Shown here in pieces: positions 16,281 through 23,136 of a stretch of 64,000 nt of DNA. The translations under genes were made by a program, and so were the position numbers. The stretch covers positions 62,001 through 126,000 of the forward strand of contig NZ_BMML01000027.1 of assembly GCF_014645815.1 (NCBI RefSeq), in the 5' to 3' direction. How positions within the stretch are numbered: position 1 is the first letter of the stretch; each line of letters starts with the position of its first letter. The stretch comes from Streptomyces fuscichromogenes. Lineage in GTDB: Bacteria > Actinomycetota > Actinomycetes > Streptomycetales > Streptomycetaceae. Under the pieces are notes generated by a model. It was not told the DNA's origin. It searched no databases and was given only the letters and a program-made list of their open reading frames with translations.

Positions 16281-17540
16281 TCAGCCGGCGATCGAGTCCA
16301 GCTGCTCGGCGGCCGGCCGCAGCGCCCAGAGGTCACCGCCGGGCGGCGCCTCCAGCCGTCGGACCGCCCGCTGGGCCGCCTTGTCGCCCGCGTCGGCCGC
16401 CGCGTGCACGATGTCGCTCGCCGCGTAGCGGTGGAACTCCAGCTCCGGATACGGCCAGGCGGCCGCGCCGGTGGCGGCGGGCAGCAGGTAGTCCACGGCC
16501 TTGGACAGGCTCTGCCCGGCCGGCCCTCGGTAGGTCCAGAGGTTCACACCGACGTGCCGGCCGATGGCCGCGAGCCGGGTGTAGGCGACCAGGTCGAAGG
16601 TCGAGTAGTGCCAGCTCCTGGTGCGGGCCAGCTCCTGCGGCTGGCTGCCGTCCGCCGCGACCTGCGGGTCGATCCGCTTCGCCCGCGCGTCCAGCACGGT
16701 CCTCCTGGCCAGCGCCTTGTCACCGGTCGCGTAGGCGAGGGCGGCGAGCTGCATGTCGTAGAAGGTGCCGTGGTTGTTGGCGGCGGCCCCCTCCTCTTGG
16801 CCGAAGGCGCTGTTCTTCAGCCAGCCGAGGAAGTCGGTGTTCCAGCTCCGCATCCCGGCACGGTCCCCGGCGCTCCAGCCGGGGGCACCCGTGCCGAGGA
16901 TCGCCAGCGCGTCGACCACGCTGGTGTACGACTGGGAGAAGTCGATGATCCCGATGGCCCGGCCGTCGTACTTGCACGGGATGAACTGGGCGTGGTTCAG
17001 GTTCGGGTTCATCCGGGTCGCCGGGTCGAGGAACCAGGTGCGCAGGACCTGGCCGGCCTTCTCGGCGTACTCCCGCTTTCCGGTGTAGTACCAGGCCAGG
17101 GAGAGGTCGTACGTCGAGTCGAAGACCTTCTCGACGTCCTGGCGGTCGGTGCCGCTGTCGACCTCGGGATTGCGCTGTCCGTCGCGCTGGACGTAGGGGC
17201 AGCCCCAGGGGTTGTCGGCGGTGGGCGTGGTGGTGGGCCACCAGTAGGGGGCCTGGCTGAGGTAGTCGTGCACGTCACCGCCCGGGGCGGGCCTGGGCTT
17301 GTCGACGACCGTCCAGGGGCCCTGGTCCAGCCAGGTGTCGGCGCGGGTCGTCAGGTCGCGCAGCGCGCGCCCCAGTCGCGGGTCACCGGCGCCCAGCCGG
17401 GCCTTGGTGTCCTGGAGCCGGGCGCCGTCGAGGACGGCGGTGTCCGGGGCCCTGCTCGCGGCATGGGCGGAGGGGACGAGGACCGCTCCGAACGCCACCA
17501 GGGCCGTCAGCAGGACGGCCGCGCGGGATCTTCCACTCAT
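16281..17540 (-). CDS. Secreted alginate-lyase-family protein
   Basis: Exported protein of 419 residues. Residues 1-28 form a signal peptide (MSGRSRAAVLLTALVAFGAV, ending AHAA). The mature part matches the alginate_lyase (PL5-like) alpha/alpha-barrel family, with YWWPTTTPTADNPWGCPYV, DFSQSYTSVVDALAIL, AANNHGTFYDMQ (the conserved Asn-His catalytic region) and RTRSWHYSTFDLVAY. It probably cleaves a uronic-acid polysaccharide outside the cell; the actual polymer is not certain. It is divergent from a nucleobase permease, with a small palindrome in the shared promoter interval. Confidence 0.88.
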   Translation of the reverse strand: MSGRSRAAVLLTALVAFGAVLVPSAHAASRAPDTAVLDGARLQDTKARLGAGDPRLGRALRDLTTRADTWLDQGPWTVVDKPRPAPGGDVHDYLSQAPYWWPTTTPTADNPWGCPYVQRDGQRNPEVDSGTDRQDVEKVFDSTYDLSLAWYYTGKREYAEKAGQVLRTWFLDPATRMNPNLNHAQFIPCKYDGRAIGIIDFSQSYTSVVDALAILGTGAPGWSAGDRAGMRSWNTDFLGWLKNSAFGQEEGAAANNHGTFYDMQLAALAYATGDKALARRTVLDARAKRIDPQVAADGSQPQELARTRSWHYSTFDLVAYTRLAAIGRHVGVNLWTYRGPAGQSLSKAVDYLLPAATGAAAWPYPELEFHRYAASDIVHAAADAGDKAAQRAVRRLEAPPGGDLWALRPAAEQLDSIAG

Positions 17541-17572
17541 CGAGCACTCCGATCAACATGAAATCAGATATG

Positions 17573-17585
17573 TGAACTCAGTTCA
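17573..17585. promoter_or_regulatory. Palindrome in the divergent promoter region
   Basis: TGAACTCAGTTCA is a perfect 6-1-6 palindrome, 33 bp upstream of the alginate-lyase start and 88 bp upstream of the permease start. It has the size of a dimeric-repressor operator. No cognate regulator is encoded alongside. Confidence 0.35.
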
Positions 17586-17672
17586 TGAGTAGGACCGTGC
17601 GAGCGTAGAACCACCAGGTAGCCGTGACAATGGTTCGGACCGTCTTCACGTACAAAGAAAGCGAAGCCCACC

Positions 17673-19055
17673 ATGGATCTCGGTGTGCGCTGGAAACTGC
17701 ACGGCGACGGGCGCACGCCCGCACCGGGAGCGGTGGTACGGCCCGATGAACGGCTCTCCTGGCCGCGCACGGTCGGGCTCGGCGCCCAGCACGTGGTGGC
17801 CATGTTCGGTGCCTCCTTCGTGGCACCCGTTCTGATGGGCCTGGACCCCAACCTCGCGATCATGATGTCCGGCGTCGCGACCGTGCTCTTCCTGCTGGCG
17901 ACGCGCGGCCGGGTGCCCAGCTACCTGGGCTGTTCGCTGTCCTTCGTCGGGGTGGCCGCCGTCATCCGCGCACAGGGCGGCACCAGTGCCACCGTGACCG
18001 GCGCGGTCTTCGTGGTCGGCGCGGTGCTGTTCCTGGTGGGCGTGGCGGTGCAGCGCTTCGGGGCACGGATCATCCACGCCGCGATGCCGCCGATCGTCAC
18101 CGGTGCGGTGGTGATGCTGATCGGCTTCAACCTCGCGCCGGTCACCGCCTCCACCTACTGGCCGCAGGACCAGTGGACGGCGCTCCTGGTGATGGCGTTC
18201 ACCGGTCTGGCCGTCGTCTGTCTGCGTGGTTTCTGGTCACGCATCGCGATCTTCCTGGGCCTGGTCTTCGGGTACGCCGTCTCGTGGGCCTTCGACCGGA
18301 TCTTCGGCAGGATCCACTCGACGAGCCCGAGCGGCAAGGTCACCGACCACTGGCGGCTCGACCTCTCCGGTGTCGGCAAGGCGGACTGGATCGGCCTGCC
18401 CTCCTTCCACGGGCCGTCCTTCCAGTGGTCGGCGATCCTCGTCGCGCTCCCCGTCGTGATCGCCCTGGTCGCCGAGAACACCGGGCACATCAAGGCCGTC
18501 GGCGAGATGACCGGCGACCCGCTCGACGACCGGCTCGGTACCGCGATCTCGGCCGACGGCGTCGCCTCGATGCTCTCCACCGCCGTGGGCGGCCCGCCCA
18601 ACACCACCTACTCCGAGAACATCGGCGTGATGGCCGCGACCCGTGTCTACTCCACCGCCGCCTACTGGGCCGCCGCCGGCTTCGCGCTGCTCTTCGGCGT
18701 GTGCCCCAAGTTCGGCGCGATCGTGGCCGCGATCCCGGGCGGGGTCCTCGGCGGCATCACGGTCATCCTCTACGGCATGATCGGCCTGCTCGGCGCCCAG
18801 ATCTGGCTGCACGCCGGGGTCGACCTGCGCAATCCGCTGAACCTGGTCCCGGCGGCCGCCGGCATCATCATCGGCGTCGGCAACGTGAGCCTGAAATTCA
18901 CCGACACCTTCTCCCTCAGCGGCATCGCCCTCGGCACCCTGGTGGTCATCACCGGCTACCACGCCCTGCGCGCCCTGGCCCCGGCCCACCTCAAGGGACG
19001 GGAACCGCTCCTCGACGAGGGCACCAGCTCCTACGACGACGGCAACCGGACCTAG
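17673..19055 (+). CDS. NCS2-family nucleobase permease (uracil-xanthine permease type)
   Basis: Membrane symporter of 460 residues of the nucleobase:cation symporter-2 family. Signature segments are LGAQHVVAMFGASFVAPVLM in helix 1 and VAENTGHIKAVGEMTGDPLD with the substrate-binding Glu of helix 8. AVGGPPNTTYSENIGVMAAT in helix 10 carries the conserved Asn/Glu. The sequence is closer to uracil/pyrimidine (UraA/RutG) than xanthine carriers, but this is a judgement by eye. The gene ends 128 bp before the interrupted DUF5995 gene. Confidence 0.9.
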   Translation: MDLGVRWKLHGDGRTPAPGAVVRPDERLSWPRTVGLGAQHVVAMFGASFVAPVLMGLDPNLAIMMSGVATVLFLLATRGRVPSYLGCSLSFVGVAAVIRAQGGTSATVTGAVFVVGAVLFLVGVAVQRFGARIIHAAMPPIVTGAVVMLIGFNLAPVTASTYWPQDQWTALLVMAFTGLAVVCLRGFWSRIAIFLGLVFGYAVSWAFDRIFGRIHSTSPSGKVTDHWRLDLSGVGKADWIGLPSFHGPSFQWSAILVALPVVIALVAENTGHIKAVGEMTGDPLDDRLGTAISADGVASMLSTAVGGPPNTTYSENIGVMAATRVYSTAAYWAAAGFALLFGVCPKFGAIVAAIPGGVLGGITVILYGMIGLLGAQIWLHAGVDLRNPLNLVPAAAGIIIGVGNVSLKFTDTFSLSGIALGTLVVITGYHALRALAPAHLKGREPLLDEGTSSYDDGNRT

Positions 19056-19183
19056 GCACCCGGTCCGCCCCGCTTCCCCGTACGGCCGCCCCGCTTCCCA
19101 TTGCGGCGGATCCGTTCCCCCGTTCCGGGGAAGCACTGGGCCCGTCGGCGTGTGCCCCGGCCCGGGGCTGGGACCCTTCCCCC

Positions 19184-19516
19184 ATGGCGCAGTCGGAACA
19201 CCTCACCACCGCCCCGGTCGGCACCGTCGTGTCCCGGATGCGCATGCTGGACGCGGCGCTGCCCGAGCGGGACGGGATCGCGGTCTTCAACCGGGTGTAC
19301 CTCACCGTCACGGAGGAGGTCGAACGGCGCCTGGACACGGGCCGGTTCACGGATCCCGGGGCCGCGGCCACCCTCGACGTCCGGTTCGCCGAGCGCTACC
19401 TGGCCGCCGTGGACACGGAGGCGGCGGGCCGTCGGCCCCCGGCCTGCTGGCGGCCGTTGTTCCAGTTCCGCCGCCATCCCGGGGTGCGCCCGCTGCAGTT
19501 CGCGCTGGCGAGCTGA
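19184..19516 (+). pseudogene. DUF5995 gene, 5' half (split by the integrated element)
   Basis: Begins MAQSEHLTTAPVGTVVSRMR and continues through VFNRVYLTVTEEVERRL and WRPLFQFRRHPGVRPLQFAL, the N-terminal half of the DUF5995 family. At the 13-bp core (19497-19509) host sequence gives way to element sequence, which adds Ser and a stop (TGA 19514-19516). The matching 3' half starts 14.8 kb away at 34305 and restores ...LQFALAGINAHIGHDL in frame. The uninterrupted protein would have about 229 residues; function of the family is unknown. Confidence 0.93.
19497..19509. other. attL core
   Basis: AGTTCGCGCTGGC, the left junction. Host coding sequence lies to its left and element sequence (GAGCTGAGTAGACATGCATC) to its right. 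Confidence 0.9.
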
Positions 19517-19562
19517 GTAGACATGCATCACATAGCTTGGCTAGCTGACCTGCGAATACGAA

Positions 19563-19965
19563 GAAGCCCCGCCCTCCGCGGCTCGGTGAGCGCCAGGTCA
19601 GGCGGGGCTTCTGTGCCCGGACACCTCCCCACGGTGCGGGGGGTGAGGAGTCGATCAGTGTCCGGGCGGGGCGTCCGCGGTGCGGGGATCCATGGCCATA
19701 GAGCCGCGTGCGGACGCAGATTGTGTGGCCCCGTCACCGTTGTCGGCTCAGACCGGTGACGGGGCCGTACCGCCCCGGGCAGTCCGCGCGAGTGGACTCC
19801 TCCGACGGGCGGCGCCTCGTCCCCCAGGGAGTTGTGAGGTTGCGGGGGACGAGAAGCTTGGACGCTAGCGGGGGCTCGGTTGCCACAGAGGGCCGACCTC
19901 ACCGGCTCTGAGGGGCCTCACCCCCGCCGCGCCCTCCGTAGCCGACGCACAGGCGCCGGCTACGG
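19563..19965. other. Array of five hairpins at the left end of the element
   Basis: The gene-free interval 19517-19967 holds five consecutive stems: GAAGCCCCGCC/GGCGGGGCTTC (19563-19573, 19601-19611), CCCGGACAC/GTGTCCGGG (19616-19624, 19658-19666), GGCCCCGTCACCG/CGGTGACGGGGCC (19727-19739, 19754-19766), CTCGTCCCCC/GGGGGACGAG (19816-19825, 19844-19853) and CCGTAGCCG/CGGCTACGG (19936-19944, 19957-19965). All arms are perfect. They may be stacked terminators insulating the host from the element's leftward transcription, or a structured RNA. Confidence 0.7.
19936..19965 (-). terminator. Hairpin directly after the last element gene
   Basis: A nine-base perfect stem (CCGTAGCCG/CGGCTACGG) with a 12-base loop ends three bases from the stop of the leftmost minus-strand gene. 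There is no T-run, so it is a G+C-type stem typical of Streptomyces. Confidence 0.6.
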
Positions 19966-19967
19966 GT

Positions 19968-20420
19968 CTAGGGGGCGGACAACGCGTTCCAGTGGTATTC
20001 GCCATGCTGCTCACCGTCGAGCATCAGGCGCGCCATGTGGTCGTCTCCGTCGTGCGGCTCCAGGGCGCAGGAGACCGTTATGTCGCTCCAGTCGGTTCCC
20101 GTCTCCTGGAGCGCGCGCTGAACGTACGCGTCGGGGAGGATCTTCAGCTCCCCGCAGACGTCCGCGCGGGCCAGGACTTCGGCCTCCGTCAACCTGGACG
20201 TGACGCGGAATCCCTTCGACGTCACGAGGCGGAATCGGTCGTGCGTGGGGTGACTTCGGACATGCGCCTTCGCCCACGCCGCGTAGTCCGTCGTTCCGTC
20301 CACGGCACGGTTGTGGATGGCCATGCACCTGGCGCACTCGGCCCACTCGCGCGGGATGATGTCGTCCAGCTGGCTTTGTGAGGCCACGACGGGGAACGGG
20401 TCAACGTAGATCGTCCTCAT
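19968..20420 (-). CDS. Element-encoded hypothetical protein (150 aa)
   Basis: Not recognised with certainty. The N-terminal part has WAECARCMAIHNRAVDGTTD, then AWAKAHVRSHPTHDRFRLVT, which resembles short actinophage/actinomycete proteins in which a Cys pair and a 'H..H..F' segment recur. It is acidic and soluble. Its ATG overlaps the stop of the upstream 70-residue gene (20417-20420), so the pair is coupled. It is the last gene of the element's leftward transcript. Confidence 0.6.
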   Translation of the reverse strand: MRTIYVDPFPVVASQSQLDDIIPREWAECARCMAIHNRAVDGTTDYAAWAKAHVRSHPTHDRFRLVTSKGFRVTSRLTEAEVLARADVCGELKILPDAYVQRALQETGTDWSDITVSCALEPHDGDDHMARLMLDGEQHGEYHWNALSAP

Positions 20421-20629
20421 TCCGCCCCCTTGCCGGCCTTGTGACGCGCAAGCGCAATGCGGTGGTCAATTGCCTTCGACGGGTCGTAGGAGTCCCCATG
20501 CGGGTCGCCGTGAAGGTCGATGAGTCGCTGAAGTTCGGCGCACACAGCGCAGCCCGGATCCGGTTCGGGAGGTCGGTACACCATCGGGTCGGGCAGCTGA
20601 ACGCTTCTGAGTACCGCCGTTGTTGCCAC
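20417..20629 (-). CDS. Element-encoded small protein (70 aa)
   Basis: Starts with GTG at 20629, with GGAGG seven bases upstream. The sequence contains PPEPDPGCAVCAELQRLIDL, a CxxC pair in a helical context, then HRIALARHKAGKGAE. Small proteins of this look accompany DUF5753-type regulators in Streptomyces. It overlaps the next gene by four bases. Function unknown. Confidence 0.55.
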   Translation of the reverse strand: MATTAVLRSVQLPDPMVYRPPEPDPGCAVCAELQRLIDLHGDPHGDSYDPSKAIDHRIALARHKAGKGAE

Positions 20630-20719
20630 GCCTGCACCTCCGCCACCGGACTTTGATGGTTCGACGGTAAGGAGGAATAGGTCAGGGGTTCCAGCCAGTT
20701 CTACGGAATTCCACGGGAG

Positions 20720-21568
20720 TCACCCGAGAGCGTCGATAGCGGCCGTGATGCATGCTCGTGCGGGAGCTCCGTAGACAGCCAGTTTGGAGAACTCACCGAA
20801 GGCTTTGAGGTACTGCGCCACCTCCGACGGTGCAGTGACGTTCACCTGAGCCGTCAGCAACTCGACTTGTGCCTGTTCCTCGTCGTAGACGCTGAACGTC
20901 TCCAACATCCACATGCGCCGGTCCGCGGAGAACGGAATCACACCGAGCGACACTGACGGCAGGGCCATGATGGAGAGCAGATAACCGAGTTGGCCGGCCA
21001 TGACTTCCGCACCGCCTACGCGATGCCTCAACACCGCCTCCTCGACGAGGAGAACGAACCTATGGCCTCCCTCGCGAATCACCTGCGAGCGCTCCATGCG
21101 GGCAGCTACAGCCGCTGAGACGTCGTTGGGTGTCTCCCTGAACGCTGCGATGGACCCGAGCAGTGCGGTCGCGTATCCGTCCGTTTGCAGCAGACCCGGC
21201 ACCACGTTCGAACAGTAGATGCGGAAGACGCGCGTGCGATCGAAGAGCGGGATGTAGGACTCTTGCAACCGTCGAAGGCCCGTGCGTTGTAGCCGGCGCC
21301 ACTCGATGTAGGCGGAGTCGGCTGAGCGGGTGGCCGCGATGAGATCCGCGGCCATCCCGTCAGCGTTACAGGCCCGGCACCATGCCCTGACGTCCTCGTC
21401 GGACGGGGGCGTCACTGCGTTCTCCAGCCGGGAGACTTTGGACTGATACCACCCGGTCAGCTCCGCGACCTGTTTAGCCGACAGGCCAGCGTCCCGGCGG
21501 ATCTCCCGTAGCCGGTTAGCTACTGCCCTGCGGGCAGCGTGAGCGCTTGATGATGGCGACGTGGGCAT
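20720..21568 (-). CDS. HTH-XRE regulator with DUF5753 domain (WhiJ/Scr1-like)
   Basis: DNA-binding regulator of 282 residues. The N-terminal helix-turn-helix is at about residues 18-60 (LREIRRDAGLSAKQVAELTG, WYQSKVSRLENA). A DUF5753 domain follows (SNVVPGLLQTDGYATALL, VLRHRVGGAEVMAGQLGYLL, SVSLGVIPFSADRRMWMLET). Such proteins work in Streptomyces with small partner proteins encoded next to them (the whiJ-type pattern). Here the neighbour is a DUF6879 protein 15 bp upstream, so the pair is probably a regulatory module of the element. Confidence 0.88.
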   Translation of the reverse strand: MPTSPSSSAHAARRAVANRLREIRRDAGLSAKQVAELTGWYQSKVSRLENAVTPPSDEDVRAWCRACNADGMAADLIAATRSADSAYIEWRRLQRTGLRRLQESYIPLFDRTRVFRIYCSNVVPGLLQTDGYATALLGSIAAFRETPNDVSAAVAARMERSQVIREGGHRFVLLVEEAVLRHRVGGAEVMAGQLGYLLSIMALPSVSLGVIPFSADRRMWMLETFSVYDEEQAQVELLTAQVNVTAPSEVAQYLKAFGEFSKLAVYGAPARACITAAIDALG

Positions 21569-21583
21569 GGTCGGGGTTGTCCG

Positions 21584-22108
21584 TCAGATCCTGTACTCCT
21601 CGTGCGGCGTCGCCCTGGACCAGACGCCCTCGAAGGCGTCGACGCAGAGCTTCACCACGGCGGGCTCGTCGGTGACGTCGTCCCCCAGGTAGGCACCCTC
21701 GCCCGAGAAGTAGCCGAAGCGGACGAGACGGTCGTCGAAGACCCAGAAATCGTTGCCGGGGAGAGCGAGATCCGAGGCGTTCCGGCGAGCCAGCCAACGA
21801 ATCTGCTCGCCGGCCGCGACGTTCGCGAACGTCCCGTCGTACAGGTAGTTCGTGTACTCGCTGACAGGCTCCGACACGACGCGGGCACGCCGGATTTCGA
21901 CGCCCCGGGCCACCGTGTCGGACACCATGTCGAGCCACGGCCGCCACCACGTCGACCGGTCGGCAGGATCCGGCCGGTAGCCGGACTTCCACGCACTTAC
22001 GCGCGGAGCCTCGTCGGGGTCGTCGTAGTGGTCGCGCATCTCAAGATGCACGGCCGAACGCTGGCACCCTGCTAGCAGCTCACCGAACGGCGGTGCGCTC
22101 TGCCACAT
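21584..22108 (-). CDS. DUF6879 family protein
   Basis: Cytosolic protein of 174 residues. It has the family's pattern: ELLAGCQRSAVHLEMRDHYD near the N-terminus, RARVVSEPVSEYTNYLYDGT in the middle, EQIRWLARRNASDLALPGND, DFWVFDDRLVRFGYFSGEG and the C-terminal VWSRATPHEEYRI. These proteins are usually encoded beside DUF5753 regulators, as here. ATG 22108 is preferred over GTG 22111 because GGGAGG is then six bases upstream. It overlaps the preceding 80-residue gene by 29 bases. Confidence 0.8.
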   Translation of the reverse strand: MWQSAPPFGELLAGCQRSAVHLEMRDHYDDPDEAPRVSAWKSGYRPDPADRSTWWRPWLDMVSDTVARGVEIRRARVVSEPVSEYTNYLYDGTFANVAAGEQIRWLARRNASDLALPGNDFWVFDDRLVRFGYFSGEGAYLGDDVTDEPAVVKLCVDAFEGVWSRATPHEEYRI

Positions 22109-22322
22109 CACAAGCCTCCCGGATGGCGGTCACCATTCGCATGGGGAGCCGCACGACCTCTTCGCCGTCAGGGATGGGCCCGGTCATCAGGCAGTTGGCG
22201 CGGGTCGCCTCGTCGACCGTCCAACCCTGCATAACCAGTTCCTGACGTTCCTCGTCCACCCAGACCGTGGGGCAGTTCGCCCCGTCGGTGTTGGGGTCCT
22301 TCGCGATGAACCGTAGCTCCAT
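22080..22322 (-). CDS. Small partner protein of the DUF6879/DUF5753 module (80 aa)
   Basis: Sequence MELRFIAKDPNTDGANCPTV, then a beta-rich segment VWVDEERQELVMQGWTVDEA and the C-terminal VRLPMRMVTAIREACDVAER. Short proteins of this shape are frequent in Streptomyces upstream of DUF6879 or HTH-DUF5753 genes. The start follows GGAG five bases upstream. It is first of a three-gene set (80 aa, DUF6879, HTH-DUF5753). Confidence 0.65.
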   Translation of the reverse strand: MELRFIAKDPNTDGANCPTVWVDEERQELVMQGWTVDEATRANCLMTGPIPDGEEVVRLPMRMVTAIREACDVAERTAVR

Positions 22323-22419
22323 GACCGCTCCAACCCTCCTGTGGGTTCTACAGACGTCTACGAGCGTCATACCTGCGGGGCCCGAGCGTCAAGAGCGCCT
22401 GGAGCCAACCCCAGGAACG

Positions 22420-22458
22420 CAAAAAAAAAGCCCCTGCCCTCTTCGGAGGGCAGGGGCT
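22420..22458 (-). terminator. Strong rho-independent terminator
   Basis: GCCCCTGCCCTC (22430-22441), TTCG loop, GAGGGCAGGGGC (22446-22457): a 12-bp perfect stem. On the minus strand it is followed by nine T residues (22421-22429). It ends the transcript of the 108-residue gene immediately upstream. Confidence 0.93.
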
Positions 22459-22463
22459 CTGTC

Positions 22464-22790
22464 TCATGCTGTGACGCTGTCGCTTGCCGACACCGGGAAC
22501 ATGTCGTCGATGTCTGCGTCTGCGAACTGCTTCGTAAAGTCGATGTAGGCGCCTACGTAGCACCCGTCGTCGTCGAGTACCGAGAAGACTTCGAAGAGAC
22601 CGTCTCCCTGCGGGGTTGGAGCGACGGTGGCGTACCCGAAGTCGTGGTCCAACAGCTCGTGCGGCATGTGCTCGGCAACGTAAGTCATGTGCCTTGTCGA
22701 CTGTTCGACCGTCAGCGGATCCATGATGGTGAACAGGCCGCCGTCGACGCCCAGCGTCCCCAGAAACCGCAGGTTCTCAGCTTTCAGCAT
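22464..22790 (-). CDS. Element-encoded hypothetical protein (108 aa)
   Basis: Acidic protein starting MLKAENLRFLGTLGVDGGLF, with a mixed alpha/beta pattern (FEVFSVLDDDGCYVGAYIDF) and an acidic tail (ADADIDDMFPVSAS). No known domain recognised. ATG 22790 follows AGGAGAG. It is monocistronic: a promoter-like module ends 35 bp upstream and a strong terminator follows the stop at once, so it is probably expressed on its own from the integrated element. Confidence 0.65.
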   Translation of the reverse strand: MLKAENLRFLGTLGVDGGLFTIMDPLTVEQSTRHMTYVAEHMPHELLDHDFGYATVAPTPQGDGLFEVFSVLDDDGCYVGAYIDFTKQFADADIDDMFPVSASDSVTA

Positions 22791-22824
22791 GATCTCTCCT
22801 CCGTGTCACCGTGCTGACACATTG

Positions 22825-22852
22825 GTTATGGGGGAATGAGCTTCCGTTGTTA
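22825..22852 (-). promoter_or_regulatory. Element promoter-like module, copy 1
   Basis: On the minus strand TAACAA (22847-22852), 16 bases, then CATAAC (22825-22830), with ATTCCCC directly before the second hexamer. The same arrangement recurs at 31112-31139. It lies 35 bp upstream of the 108-residue gene. Confidence 0.55.
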
Positions 22853-22864
22853 GAGTGGCGCGCG

Positions 22865-23026
22865 TCACACGTCAAACCCCAAGGCGCGCATGCGTCGTCG
22901 GTACGCGCGTCCGGCCTGCGGAGAGCAGTACCGCTTGACCCTCCCAACTCCCTGAGTCTGTTCGACCCCCGTCCCGCAGTGCGGGCACGCTACGGGCTGC
23001 TGCTTAGCTGGCTTGGTGGCATCCAT
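22865..23026 (-). CDS. Small zinc-finger-like protein (53 aa)
   Basis: MDATKPAKQQPVACPHCGTG followed by VEQTQGVGRVKRYCSPQAGR and a basic end (AYRRRMRALGFDV). The CPHC...C pattern with Arg/Lys resembles an FCS/MYM-like zinc ribbon lacking one ligand. ATG 23026 follows GAGGAG five bases upstream. It is one of several Cys-rich small proteins in the element, three of them sharing a basic '(R/K)xYC/KSC' core. Function unknown; nucleic-acid binding is plausible. Confidence 0.6.
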   Translation of the reverse strand: MDATKPAKQQPVACPHCGTGVEQTQGVGRVKRYCSPQAGRAYRRRMRALGFDV

Positions 23027-23084
23027 GGGAACTCCTCTGAGGGTCGTGAGCCCCGCCGACCTGACGTCGACGGGGCATGAGAAA

Positions 23085-23109
23085 GGCCGGTCCCGTGTCG
23101 GAACCGGCC
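23085..23109 (-). terminator. Hairpin after the tape-measure gene
   Basis: GGCCGGT (23085-23091) and ACCGGCC (23103-23109) form a seven-base stem. It is preceded on the plus strand by a second stem CCCCGCCGAC/GTCGACGGGG (23051-23074, one mismatch). It lies 28 bp beyond the stop of the tape-measure pseudogene. Confidence 0.6.
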
Positions 23110-23136
23110 CGGTGTGCGTGCGGTGTGCGGCGTGCG

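Noticed and set aside
19065..19099. Two direct copies of CCGCCCCGCTTCCC, 21 bp apart
   Set aside because: Short G+C-rich duplication after the permease gene; no evidence for mobility or a binding site.
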